Of a stretch of DNA of 64,000 bases, positions 49,369-60,482 are shown piece by piece (position 1 is the first letter of the stretch; every line of letters starts with the position of its first letter). The translations under genes were made by a program, and so were the position numbers. Source of the stretch: Paragordius varius (taxonomy: Eukaryota; Nematomorpha); assembly GCA_964247055.1 (NCBI GenBank), contig OZ176054.1, forward strand, positions 6,820,001 to 6,884,000, written 5' to 3'. The notes below the pieces were generated by a model. The model was not told the DNA's origin. It saw nothing but the letters and a program-made list of their open reading frames with translations, and searched no databases.

Positions 49369-52300
49369 CCGAAGGGCCACATTCGTAAAATATGTGTGGC
49401 ATTCACGAATAATTTATTAGAAAAGTATGTTTAAAAAATCAACTTAATTAAAATTCTCGTGAGCCAAAGAAATATTTTGAAGGGCCGCATCCTGATGTAC
49501 AAAATGTTACTAGATAAATATTTACCATATTACAATTTAAAAAATTATAAAATTTAGTAAATCCCCGATCAAAAGCCAATTATAATAAAATCTAACTGAT
49601 TATTATTATCTATTTTAACACCATTTATTTAGTAGAACACACAATGTAAATTTGACTATTTTTTTCAAAAATATATGGACATATATACTTGGAACAACGG
49701 GCGTTTGCTCAAACATATCTCCAATCGTTTTCCGTAAATAATAATATCCCGTATAAAGAAGGGGGATTTCATCATCAGTATGAATGGCAACAGTTTGATC
49801 CGATTTTATAGTAAAAGTATCACAGCAATTAGAAATGGGTATGTGTGGGACAGTTGATTCCGCCTCCAAATGTACTCGTTTATCACCAATGACATTCTCA
49901 CATTCTGTCATAATCTAGCAAAATTTAAAAAAGGAGATGATTAAAAAATAAGTCATAAATGGGCGTCAGAAAAAAAGATAGTTAACAATTTATATAGAGT
50001 TACCAATTTTTTTATAAATATTACAAATAAATATATTGTTTTAAGTTCCATTACTAATTTAATATATTTTTAGGTTTTTAATTTACATTCGACAAATATT
50101 ACTAGTAATAGCCAAAAATTCAGGTTTGATATAAATTCAATTATTTACAAATTTAAATAATTTCAATTATTAAAATTTTCTTTCACTGCCAGTTAGATAA
50201 ATGGAGCTTATTAAAAGACGCATCTAATATGGTTGTCTAAGGATAAATATTCAGTTAAGATTGATTGCTATAAAAATAAAACTCCAAAAATTATAGAAAA
50301 ACAAAAAGAAATTTACATTGGGATAGTCTGTATTTAATGCGAGGACTTTTATTTAGTCAATCTAATTAATTAATAATTAATTTATGTAAATACAATGTTT
50401 GTTTGTAGTATGGGTATAAGTGTAAATAACTGCATTGACAAATGCAGCCAGGTCAGTCCAATATTAAAAAATAAAAAAAATGTTGATTCAACGAAAATTG
50501 GGAAATATTATGATTTTCTAAATTGGCCTTTAGTTATAAATGATTAAAATTTGCAATGTATCCTGCGAGGCCATGTATTTTATTACATCAATTAGTATGA
50601 TGATTTCAATTTATAAAAACCAAAAATAATAAGTTTCAGCCAAATACCTCAAAAGAGTCTATACGCATTTAAAAATATTAAACAATAATATTTTGGCGAG
50701 ATACACAAGATTAAAGTTTTTTATCATTTTAATTCTACCTCAGAAATAGTTTGAGTTGGATAGACCCTAATGTTAACGGTGGCCTGAGCCTCACTTGGGA
50801 CAATGTTATCTTTGAGACCTCCTTTGATCATGGTTATACAAGCTACTGTCCCAAATAAACTTGACACCAAGGAATTATATTTACATGCAAATCTATAATA
50901 AATATATAAAATTTTGAAAAATTTATATATCTTTCGTATATACCAACTAAAATTAAAAATTAATTTAGTTTTTTTGTAAAAATTACATGTCAACAACTAG
51001 TTGTGTCGTACTGATGATCAGTGTTAACAAGCAAGAAAATAGACTATGATTACTATTGAGAGGAGAATCAACGTATCAGTTATATTTTCTGTTTAAATAA
51101 CAGTTATTAATTTAAAGTTTATCCTTACATCACGGATTTGATGATAGAATTTTTATTTCCCCATTATGCCACATATACACAACCAAATATATTAATAGTT
51201 ATTTTTTATTTCTTTTGTTATTTAACACTTTTAAGATAGAAGCTTATTTACTTTTTTTTCGAGCAATATAACTTGACAATATTAATCACAAATTAAATAT
51301 TAATTAATTTATATCTTTTATCTTTCCATTTATTTAATCATGTAATTTATTAAATAAAAAATATTTCCTTGCCTATTATCAGAGACTATAGTAACCCCTT
51401 AATATATAATTATCCCTTCGAAAACTTTTATGTATTTCAATAACATAATACACAATATAACTGGTATATAAAAAAACAATATATTCCCAAAAAGATAAAA
51501 ACAAATTTATCTAAAAATAAATACTTGATTATAAATCCGGAACAAATATCACAATTAGCCAAAAAGATTGGCAAAAGAAGTGCTTTAACACGCTCAAAAA
51601 TACGTTGAAAGAAAGTACAATTAGTTATTTTCGATTTCGTACCACCAATATAGGGTATAAAGGAATCAAAAATGTGAGAAAGTGAAAACCCCCAACGATG
51701 TGGTCTAGCAAAAGTATGGGCATCGAGTCTGGCCAATGCAGACGACAAAATGGCGATCGCATTCGTTGATGAGGAGAGTGGAAAAATCTAACATATAATA
51801 ATATTATTTAAACACTTGAAAACAAACTATGTTCACATATCCTTTGACACCGATTGGGATGTATGAAACAGATACGTTATAAAATAAGGCTGGAGAAATC
51901 ATTTTCAAAATTTGCACACATATGTATATAACATTGGTGCATTTAAAAATAAAAAGGTATCTGTCTAAAATGACTTCATTATTTTACATTATATAGTATA
52001 ACTTAAAGCAAAAATTTATAGAACATTTTATGAATGCTAAATAAAATATTGCTAATTACTATTTTCTGTATTTTGCCTAAAAATATCCTATCAAATATAA
52101 AATACTTTATAATGATAAAATATTATTAAATGAAAATAAAAATTTAGATTATATGTAGCAAGCATGTGTTAACACCTAGATACAACATGTTTATTTCAGT
52201 CCTTCGATTCAAATTGGGGTCGTTAGGCCCAGGGTTTTTATTTAAAATTAAATATTTTAAACAATATGTAATAAATTTATACCACTGCAAAAGTTTGCAT

Positions 52301-55300
52301 TTATATAGGAATAATGAACAGAAATATACCAAAAAATTTATTTAAAAATATTTGATATTGTTTATTCAGAAATAAAACCAGGTAAAAATTTAGCCAACAT
52401 GAGTGTGCATGAGCTAAATATAAAAATAATGCAAAACCATTTTTTCAGTTTATATCAATGTTAAAAGGGATATTAATAAAAATATAAACTTAATAGCCTT
52501 AGAATCAAATGAACATGATATTTTGCAAAAATGTTGTGAAATAAAAATGGCGTCCAAGTAGTTTGATACGGAACTTTTTTTCCAAAACTATAATCTATAT
52601 GATAATTTGGCTCATTATAATTTTTATTAGGATAAAAGCATACATTTAAATTGGAACCGTTTCCTTCAGCAGTTTTTTAAATATCAATCTAAATATTGTC
52701 CTGGGTATTTAGATGTCCCAATTTAAATCAAAGTGTTAATTACAGAGCGCATTTTAATGGTTGCTTATTTCACTCTATAGTATGGCAATTTGCCACATAC
52801 ATAGTAGTGTATGGAAAAAAACATAATGATGAATAAACAATTATCCTTTCCTTACACTCCTGTGTTGCAAATTGCCATACTATAGAGTGAAATAAGCAAC
52901 CATTAAAATGCATACTGTAAAAATTAAGCTAAATAAAAATTTGGCAGGAATCCTTTCATAAAAAAAATTTTGTATAAAATTAGACAGAATAAGAAAAGTA
53001 CAAATACTAAAGAGTAAACTCGGTCACATGTTTAACTTTTAATAAGATGTTCTTTTATAAATAGAAAATTATATGATTTACCATTGATATAGTTATTATT
53101 AAATAATTAAATTTTTCATATACAAATTAACGCCAATGATATTTTAAACCACAATGTTTGATTAATAAATTATATATCATTAAATATTCTTAAACTTAAT
53201 GTAGATCGATCGCAGAAAATTGCCAAACGGTATAAAAAGATAATATAATCTTAAAATTATTTTAGAAAAACCTTATTAGCGTTTAATGCTTTTTGTGGTT
53301 GCGACGTTGATAGGCTAGAATGGCCTGGTTCAGTTTTTACCGTCATTTTTAACATACAGCTAATTTTTTCTGATATTCCGATTCTATAAAGTGCGTATAA
53401 GGACATTAATCTAAAGCTGTAAATTTTTTTATGATACAAATGATCCATAAAAAATTTGAAAACTTTTAACAACAAATTGAGTATATTAAAACTTTAAATG
53501 CTAATATTTCCATCAGAAAGATAAAACCATTATTGATTTGACATTTATATATAATTAAAGGATAAGGCTAAAATCTTATTCATGGATATAAAAATTATGG
53601 TAATATATATATAAGGTGAATTACGTAAAAAATATTAATCTAAACTTATTTTGTAAAAAACCCCAAGTATTTTAGAAATTCCTTGCTTATAATAACCCTT
53701 TTTTATATTTTGTTAAAAAATGTTAAATCTTATTTTATAATATTTAATGTTTTTAGACGAATTAAAAATAATTGAATATTGCGTTTAATGTTTTTAATTT
53801 GCTACGATATATCAAGAATATCCGCAAACTAGGTAGTGTGAAACGATATAAAAATTAAAAGGCTTGTATTTTAATAGATCCTTTTAAAGAAGTGCATGTT
53901 AGTTAGCATGAAGCCACTGTTAAATAAATATTATGGGATTACTAACAGTAAAAATTAACAAAAATTATTTATAAAATGGAAAACTTATAATGTATAAGTT
54001 AATCTATGTTAAAAAAATATTAACAATTTTACGTTTTTTTCATATTTTTTAATTTAAAGTGTAAATAATAAATTTCATGATATATGAAAATAAATCATAC
54101 ACTCCAACTCTAAGTTGTGGCATAGATTTGAAAACGTCGCAATATATACTCGTCCCTTCATCTACAATAAAGGCCAATGGTTTTTTCCATATATTTTCTT
54201 CGGTAATTTCTAAATATTCGTATTGTTATCCATTATTTAAAATGGCAGAAAAAATAGTGAAATATATACATTTTAGCCTATAACTTAGCTTTTATAAACA
54301 TTTTCAACTCCAAGCCATTTTAAATAATTATAAATTGTAAACTAAAAAAATATTTAATAATATTTACCGTGGTCATTTGGAATTTTATATTGCGTGTGTA
54401 AAAATTTTGAAATGTTTAAAGCACCATCTAAACCATTAACCTAAATACAATATTGTACATATATATATATATATATAAACGCATTTTTTGTGGCGTACAA
54501 AATATCTTGCAATAAAAAATTGCAAAAAAAGGTTGTGACAATGTGTTTGCTTAAATGCATAACGATTAATTATATAAAATAATTTTTTAATCAATTATGC
54601 CATTTGCATTTCAAATTTCTCAAACATTGGTTGCGTATCATAATTTATTGCATTTGTATATATTATCAATTGCTAATTATATATTTTGCTCTCTAAATTT
54701 AAGATTTTGTTGGAAATAATTTTTTCCGATTCAAAGGCATTTTACGTTTTACTGTTTTTAAATTTCAATATTTAGATCAGGCGTCAATCTGATAAAAATA
54801 AATTTTGGTAAGCTTTTAAAAAAATGGCTATTAATAAACTGTTTATAAGTATATTAGTTACAAATGATAGGAAGATGTATGATACAATAGATGATTAAAA
54901 TAAAAATGTCACAGGACCATGTCAAATATTAAAGGAGTAACTTGAAATATTTTGACATAAGGTGCAAACGATATCATGGTTTTAAAATTTAAATGCTACC
55001 TCTTCGTCATGACCAAAAGCTAAGAAAAATGATCTATATTTAGGTCTTAGACCATGTTCTATCATATATTCTAGTGTGGCAAAAAGTGAACACATAATGT
55101 GTTTGGCATCCAACGTTCCACGTCCATAAATATATGCGATTTCATCTATGTCATCTTTAAGATCTAAGGCAGTTTAATTATGAAATATGAAAATATATAT
55201 AAATTTTTTTGATATAAAAACAGGAATAACTGTACGTCATAATCAAAGACAATATTTAATCGTGTCTCCGAAACTGTACAGTTTTTATTCCTGTTTTTAT

Positions 55301-56151
55301 CCGGACATCCTACGAAAGAATTTATATTCATAATATTTATACATCGTGGTAATCTGAGGCGATTTTTTTACGTCACACATGCCCTTGTGTATAAAACTAA
55401 TGATTTTACAGATCATTAGAAAACTGGCCTTTGCTGTTAGCGCATTTTCATGCCCCAGCCAACACCGCAGGGGATAGGATCCGGACACGTAAGTATATAT
55501 ATCATATGTCGAAAATAGATTAGATATTCTAAAAAATCGTTTAAAGATTGGTTTAATATCGGTTTTACATATTTTTGGGGAAAAAACGTTTCCGGTTTTG
55601 GTTTAAAGATTTTTGCAAAATAAATTGTTTTCGGTTCTGGTTCCATCGTTTTTTTTTTGAGGAATGATTTTGCCAGTTATATTATTTAAAATTTAGAGAT
55701 TGCCTAATCATAACCGAAAAATATTAAATCACCGTATTATTATTATAAATTTAAATATAATAATTTTATAAATGCTAAATTTTTTAAAAAACCATAAAAA
55801 TAAAAAACGATATTTTTTAAATTAGTTAAAATCAGCAGTTTAAGTTCATAGCGGTTTACTCTGCAATTTTTAGAAAATTATTAATATTGCCTAAATATTT
55901 GAATGCATTTAATGCAAAAACCTCCATCATTTGATGATTCTTGGACCGTTTTCTTGACATTAAAAATTTTGGAAGCATATGGATTGCATTTCCATTCCTT
56001 AGAATTATTTTTGTAAGTTAAATTATCGTTTGGCAAATTATTGTTGTTATTTTTAATGCTTTTATCATTTTGGTCTTGAAAGGGTGCGGGGACGACGTCA
56101 GAATGTGCAATAAACATATACGGCTTATATTTCATATCGTTTATAAAATCT

Positions 56152-56192
<41 letters not shown>

Positions 56193-56614
56193 CTAAATTT
56201 AAAAAACCATGATCCGGATTCCGTTCTTCAAAATCTGAAACACATTTGAAAAGTAAACTGTAATTATTTATAGTATGAAATTGGATCCATTGTGTATTAA
56301 AAAGTAAAGGGTGATCTGACGTTAATAAATAAAAGCAAACTTTGTTTCACAACCTCAATAAAATGAGCCAATTCATCAATATTATATTTATGTTGCGAAT
56401 GTGATTCGGTTTTAATATTTATAATATCCATAAAATTTTTTAAACATTGCTCTTCATTCAGATCTGTAAAATTATAATTAAACTAACCTATTGGTTTTAA
56501 GAGAGTCTTGCTATTGGTAATTATCGAAGATATTTTTTTGTTAGCTTTAAAGATTAGGTAAATAATTGGTTGGAGTATCAATAAAAAGATTGCACTAATA
56601 ATATTGCCAATCAT
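48086..56614 (-). CDS. PM20D1: PM20D1-like M20 metallopeptidase
   Basis: M20 zinc enzyme. Vertebrate PM20D1 condenses or hydrolyses N-fatty-acyl amino acids outside cells. Thirteen exons (minus strand): 56614-56488, 56463-56341, 56234-56208, 56149-55922, 55163-55000, 54440-54368, 54209-54101, 53383-53272, 51787-51525, 50892-50739, 49914-49689, 49290-49230, 48233-48086. They sum to 1815 bp (604 aa) with all phases consistent. An N-terminal hydrophobic anchor follows the first Met. The metal/catalytic residues are all present: AHSDVVPAP (H108, D110), GRGTLDAKH (D187), FGHDEE (E222/E223), FIVDEG (D264), GIHGINE (H571). The dimerisation domain has GGLKDNIVPSEAQATVNIRV, and PGHSS and GGTDSKHF are also conserved. 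An Asn-rich insert of about 45 residues follows HSDVVPAP, making it longer than the roughly 500-residue vertebrate protein. It looks intact. Some junctions (exons 2, 3, 8) rest mainly on phase and alignment. Confidence 0.92.
48810..49110. mobile_element. palindromic MITE in PM20D1 intron 12
   Basis: AAATTTTCGTCATAGGCAAC (48899) is mirrored by GATGCCTATAGCGAAAATTT (ending 49095). Inside these, TATACAACACAATGAAATTT (48936) is mirrored by an arm ending ATTGTGTTGTATATA (about 49048). The segment 48812-48925 is also found at 1826-1945. Confidence 0.65.
52173..52735 (-). mobile_element. TTAA-type family, copy 5
   Basis: 563 bp in PM20D1 intron 8, flanked by TTAA at 52169-52172 and 52736-52739. B end CACCTAGATACAACATG, A end ...AATTTAAATCAAAGTG; internal AAATGGCGTCCAAGTAGTTTG matches the 18-21 kb copies. 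Confidence 0.72.
52749..52911. mobile_element. 163-bp MITE with perfect 45-bp TIRs
   Basis: 52749-52793 (GCATTTTAATGGTTGCTTAT...) and 52867-52911 (...ATAAGCAACCATTAAAATGC) are exact reverse complements over 45 bp. The 73-bp centre contains a small hairpin (CATACATAGTAGTGTATG). It lies 13 bp from TTAA-type copy 5. A target duplication is not obvious. Perfect arms imply a young insertion or gene conversion between arms. Confidence 0.82.
55214..55300. repeat. snap-back inverted repeat in PM20D1 intron 4
   Basis: ATAAAAACAGGAATAACTGTAC (core AAAACAGGAATAACTGTAC) and GTACAGTTTTTATTCCTGTT pair with one 3-base gap, separated by 40 bp. It is the size of a tiny MITE or a hairpin. Confidence 0.7.
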
Positions 56615-56761
56615 CGTAAAGATAAATTTATTAAATAAACCAGAACATTCACGTTTTCATGTCATGCTTTTCAAATTTTTAAATTTGGTTGTATGAACAA
56701 TAATAAGGTTAATATCCCTGTCATACCAAATTTTAAGTTGATTTTCATTTAATTATTATAG
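56615..56761. promoter_or_regulatory. shared PM20D1/TERT intergenic region
   Basis: Only 147 bp lie between the PM20D1 start codon (minus strand, 56614) and the first base of the main TERT exon (about 56762). Unless TERT has 5' exons further left, this must serve as a divergent promoter. No defined promoter motif seen beyond AT-richness. Confidence 0.35.
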
Positions 56762-59231
56762 TTTTAATAATTTTCACAAAAATTCAACCTACAATGAGGC
56801 TCTTGATAACTTTTCTAAGCAAAAGTTGGGGGATTTTAATCATAATCATTCTGTACACAATATCAAAAAACTTATTGATAAATATTTTAAAAATCAAAAA
56901 GAAAATGGTGTCAAAATAATTTATCTACATAAAATTGCTAAAGTTATATTTAATTTACTGCAAATATTTGTCCCCCTTGATGCATGGGACTATATTAAAC
57001 CTTTTCGATTGCGTAAAATAATTTTTTATCATATTAAATACATATATTCCGATAAAAACTTTATTATACCAAATTATATTTGGAATAAATGCCGAGATTA
57101 TAATATGCAACGAAATTTATATGCCCCTTTTTGGCAGCATTTTTGGATCTGGATCATTTGTGATTACATACCCAATTTTATTCTGAAAAAATATTTTTTC
57201 ACAATGTTTGAACAACGCTTCGTGCCAAATAACTGTAAAACCGATTTTAAACTTAATTACAGCACATATTTTTTCCGTAAAAGAAGCAATAATTCCTCAA
57301 TTTTAGCCCATAATTCATTTTTGATTCATCAAAAACGGATAAAAATGTTGCCGGATAGGCAGAAACTTCACAAAATTCAAAATTATATTCTTCATCGACA
57401 AATACTTTTGCCCAAATATTCGTTTTGTAAAGCGCGCAGCCTAGTAAAAATAACTTCCTATCGAACTATTTTAAAACATATCCGCACTTCAATCAATTCT
57501 CCGCCTCGGTTATCACACATTCCTGGGACCTCTCACAATAAAATTTCATTAAAATGCCTTTTGGCCTTATTAAAATACATGTTTACAGATTATTTAAATT
57601 ACAGACAAAATACTTTTTACATATTTAAAAAATCTCTAGTAAAGTATGTCACATCTTATCGCGACTTTCATAAACATTGGTTTCCATTTATATCCAATCT
57701 CACCTCGTCATGTGATTTAAGCGAGAAATCCAATAATGAAAAATGTTCTTCAAACATACCATTGTATATGTTTAAATGTGACATGGAGCAATGTTTTGAT
57801 AACATTAATCAAACAATCTTGTTTGACTTGTTGAACAAAGTTTTAGTTGAACCTTGGTCTGGTTTAACGATTTATTGTGTCCCCTACACCCTTAAAAGAT
57901 ATATCAATACCTCCTCAATTATTTCTTCTTTAAACAATCACAAAAAATCTGTGGTGCGGCGACGACTTCAAAAATACTTTTTCTTCCCTTCAAGTTTACT
58001 CTCTGTGTGGCAGGCTGAATTAATAAATACCGTTAAAAGAAATAACTCTATGACCACAAATAATTATGAAATTGATCTGCATGCCAATTCAAAACGAAAA
58101 ATGGTACCTTTTCCCATTGATTGGATGAATGTTAAAAGTATGTTGCATACTTATATTTTTTGTTCAATAATGCAAATACAAGCACATGCGCAATCAAAAA
58201 TTTTGAAATGTCGTCTGCCGTTTCCAACAACACTCAAAAGTTATGACCTTTACCAATTGAAGTGTGGGATACCCCAAGGGGGTGTTTTATCAAGCTTTCT
58301 TTGTGATTTTTATTACACTATGATAGATTATACCATAATTGATCATATCAATGAGTATCTATTATTAATGTCCGAAACATATAAAAATAATGCTACCGAA
58401 AATGCAACACAATTACTTTATTGTCGACATATGGATGATTATTTGTGTTTTAGTCCGGATAAACATATTTGTCTTTGCGTACTCAATATCTTTTTACGGG
58501 CAAGCGAAACTCTTGGATTCAAGGTAAAACCTACAAAATTACAACATAATTTATTTCCCAGTTCAAAGATGAATACAGAGTCCGAAATTTTGTCAACCTC
58601 CTCTTATCTTACATGGTGTGGAATTTCTATCATGACCCAATACCCATACGCTATTACAAGCTCCCGAGCTAGAAAAATGATTTTTACTGACATTTTTAAA
58701 TTTGATTATGCATATACAATGTCTGAGAATGGCGGCGAAATCCAATGCAAAAGTAAAACGGAACACTTTGAAAAATATTTTAACAGTTTGTCTAATCAAA
58801 TCACGCGTTACCTTCAAGGTAGCCTTAATGAAGCAATGTTATTTACCATAGAGACACAACATCAATCATTGTCTGATTCAAAACCAAATATTTTACTTGA
58901 TTTAAATTTAGCCTCCATATATGATATATTTTCCATTTGTGCCCTTAAATTTTGTAATAATTTTTATGATAGAGCTATGAAGCAAAAAATAAGTATATAC
59001 CTTAATCTCATAATGCAAAAACTTGTACAAATTGTATGCAAACGTATAGCTAATAGTTGGGAAATTTGTCATGGTTTATATATGTCGACTGATAAATATA
59101 TCAGCTATATAACTTTAATATGTGTTTGGGCTTTCGCATCCGTATACAAAGCAAAAAAATGTCCGTTACGCCGTACAGTTATGAATGATCTCAATACCCA
59201 AATATCACATTTAAAAAAATGTTTAGCATAG
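56762..59231 (+). CDS. TERT: telomerase reverse transcriptase
   Basis: Catalytic subunit of telomerase. One exon is open from a TATTATAG acceptor at 56761 to TAG at 59229-59231 (at least 822 codons). In order: telomerase RNA-binding domain (KIIYLHKIAKVIFNLL...FVPLDAW, IIPNYIWNKCRDYN); T motif region WIICDYIPNFILKKYFF; motif 1/2-like SLVKITSYRTI; motif A FKCDMEQCFDNI (Asp at 57780); an approximately 150-residue insertion (IFD) typical of TERT; motif B' CGIPQGGVLSSFLCDFYYTM; motif C HMDDYLCF (Asp-Asp at 58434-58439); motif D LGFKVKPTKLQHNLF; motif E primer grip YLTWCGISI; and a C-terminal extension (LLDLNLASIYDIFSICALKF). All three catalytic Asp are present. Motif E WCG and the C-terminal extension separate it from LINE and group II RTs. 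There is no in-frame ATG before about 57103, so the start and any TEN domain must be on an upstream exon not found. The phase required is 2. Confidence 0.9.
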
Positions 59232-59307
59232 TTTTTTTATATTTATTGAAGATTCACATTATTAAAATATATAACAAGAATTATTTTATGTAGCATTTAG
59301 GTTGTTA

Positions 59308-59313
59308 AATAAA
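59308..59313 (+). promoter_or_regulatory. candidate TERT poly(A) signal
   Basis: AATAAA about 77 bp after the TERT stop codon; spacing is plausible, but the motif is frequent by chance here. Confidence 0.35.
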
Positions 59314-59532
59314 TTTGCTTGTATATATTATTTTGTAATACACTCTGGGGCGAAAATGGATGATTAAAAATGCTTTATTTATGATATATTGTTTGATAGC
59401 TAAAAGCTTCAGGATAATGAATTAATATGAGTGCGTTGACAATGTAAAAAAATCTTATTTCAAATTTTCTCCTATTAACTAAAATCAAAAAATCGCGTTT
59501 TTGTCGGAAATTTGGTCTAGTAAAATTAAATA

Positions 59533-59700
59533 CAACGGACAAAAACGTATCAACAAAGTTTTATTTAATATAATATACCATAAGGATATTCCTAAACGGA
59601 AAATATGATAATTCAGACGGTCCTTAAATGAATACTAAAAAATTGCACTTTGTAAGGTATATTATCAAATAAAATTTCGTTGACGCGTTTTCCTCCGTTG
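59533..59700. mobile_element. TA-flanked MITE (Tc1/mariner-like)
   Basis: 168 bp with TA on both sides (59531-59532, 59701-59702). The left end CAACGGACAAAAACGTATC and right end ACGCGTTTTCCTCCGTTG are inverted over about 48 bp with some mismatches. The ACGGACAAAACG core also occurs in the ends of the 11475 element. Confidence 0.75.
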
Positions 59701-60482
59701 TATATACCATTTACACTTCAAGAGTGTCCTTGAACAATTCAAGTTGGTCCTTGAACAATTCAAGTTGGTCCTTGAACAGTTCAAGTTGGTCCTTGAACAA
59801 TTCAAGTTGGTCCTTAAACAATTCAAGTTGGTCCTTGAACAATTCAAGTTGGTCCTTCAAATTTATAAATTTTGATTTAACCAAAATTTTTGCATTTATT
59901 TATTTATTTTATTATTTATTTACCTAATTTTCTTTATTTATTATATATTTATTCTTTTAAAAATAAATTTTTTTATTGAAAAACACTTTTTTTGTTTCAA
60001 ACTATTTTTTTCAATCAACAAAATTATTGACTTTTAAATGTTTTTAATAAAAAATTTTAATTAATAACCCAGAAAACTTATATAATTTTTCATTTCATGT
60101 TAAAATCTTATAAATATCCAAATTTATTTAAAGAAATTAATAAAGATATACGGTTTTTCAAAGATTAAAAGTTGATATCGATTTAAAATTTATGTTAAAT
60201 AATAGAAAATGGTTAAAAACAATAAAATAGACGAATTATTTTCGATTTGATTGATAAAAGTTAAAAATAAAGCAAAAAAGTTAAAGGACCAACTTGAATT
60301 GTTCAAGGACCAACTTGAATTGTTCAAGGACCAACTTGAACTGTTCAAGGACCAACTTGAACTGTTCAAGGACCAACTTGAATTGTTCAAGGACCAACTT
60401 GAATTGTTCAAGGACCAACTTGAATTGTTCAAGGACCAACTTGAATTGTTCAAGGACACTCTTGAAGTGTAAATGGTATATA
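59701..60482. mobile_element. foldback element with 21-bp repeat arms
   Basis: Inverted ends TATATACCATTTACACTTCA (59701) and TGAAGTGTAAATGGTATATA (ending 60482) lead into oppositely oriented arrays of a 21-bp unit, TTGAACAATTCAAGTTGGTCC. There are about six units on the left (to about 59858) and about eight on the right (60290-60460). Each unit contains the small palindrome CTTGAACAATTCAAG. The approximately 430-bp AT-rich centre (59860-60285) is not repetitive. The unit is a multiple of three without stops, so all frames are open on both strands. I regard those frames as by-products. It abuts the TA-flanked MITE and lies 470 bp past TERT. Confidence 0.85.

Noticed and set aside
49365-49500. 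GAAGGGCCACATTCG and GAAGGGCCGCATCC as hAT-like ends in a PM20D1 intron
   Set aside because: They are direct rather than inverted and no flanking octamer match was found.
56826-59231. Reverse transcriptase from a LINE or group II intron
   Set aside because: Motif order, the insertion between A and B', the WCG of motif E, an RNA-binding T-motif region upstream and a telomerase-type C-terminal extension all point to TERT; no endonuclease or maturase domain adjoins it.
59701-60482. CRISPR-like array of short repeats
   Set aside because: Repeats are directly tandem without spacers, in two inverted arrays, in a eukaryotic genome.
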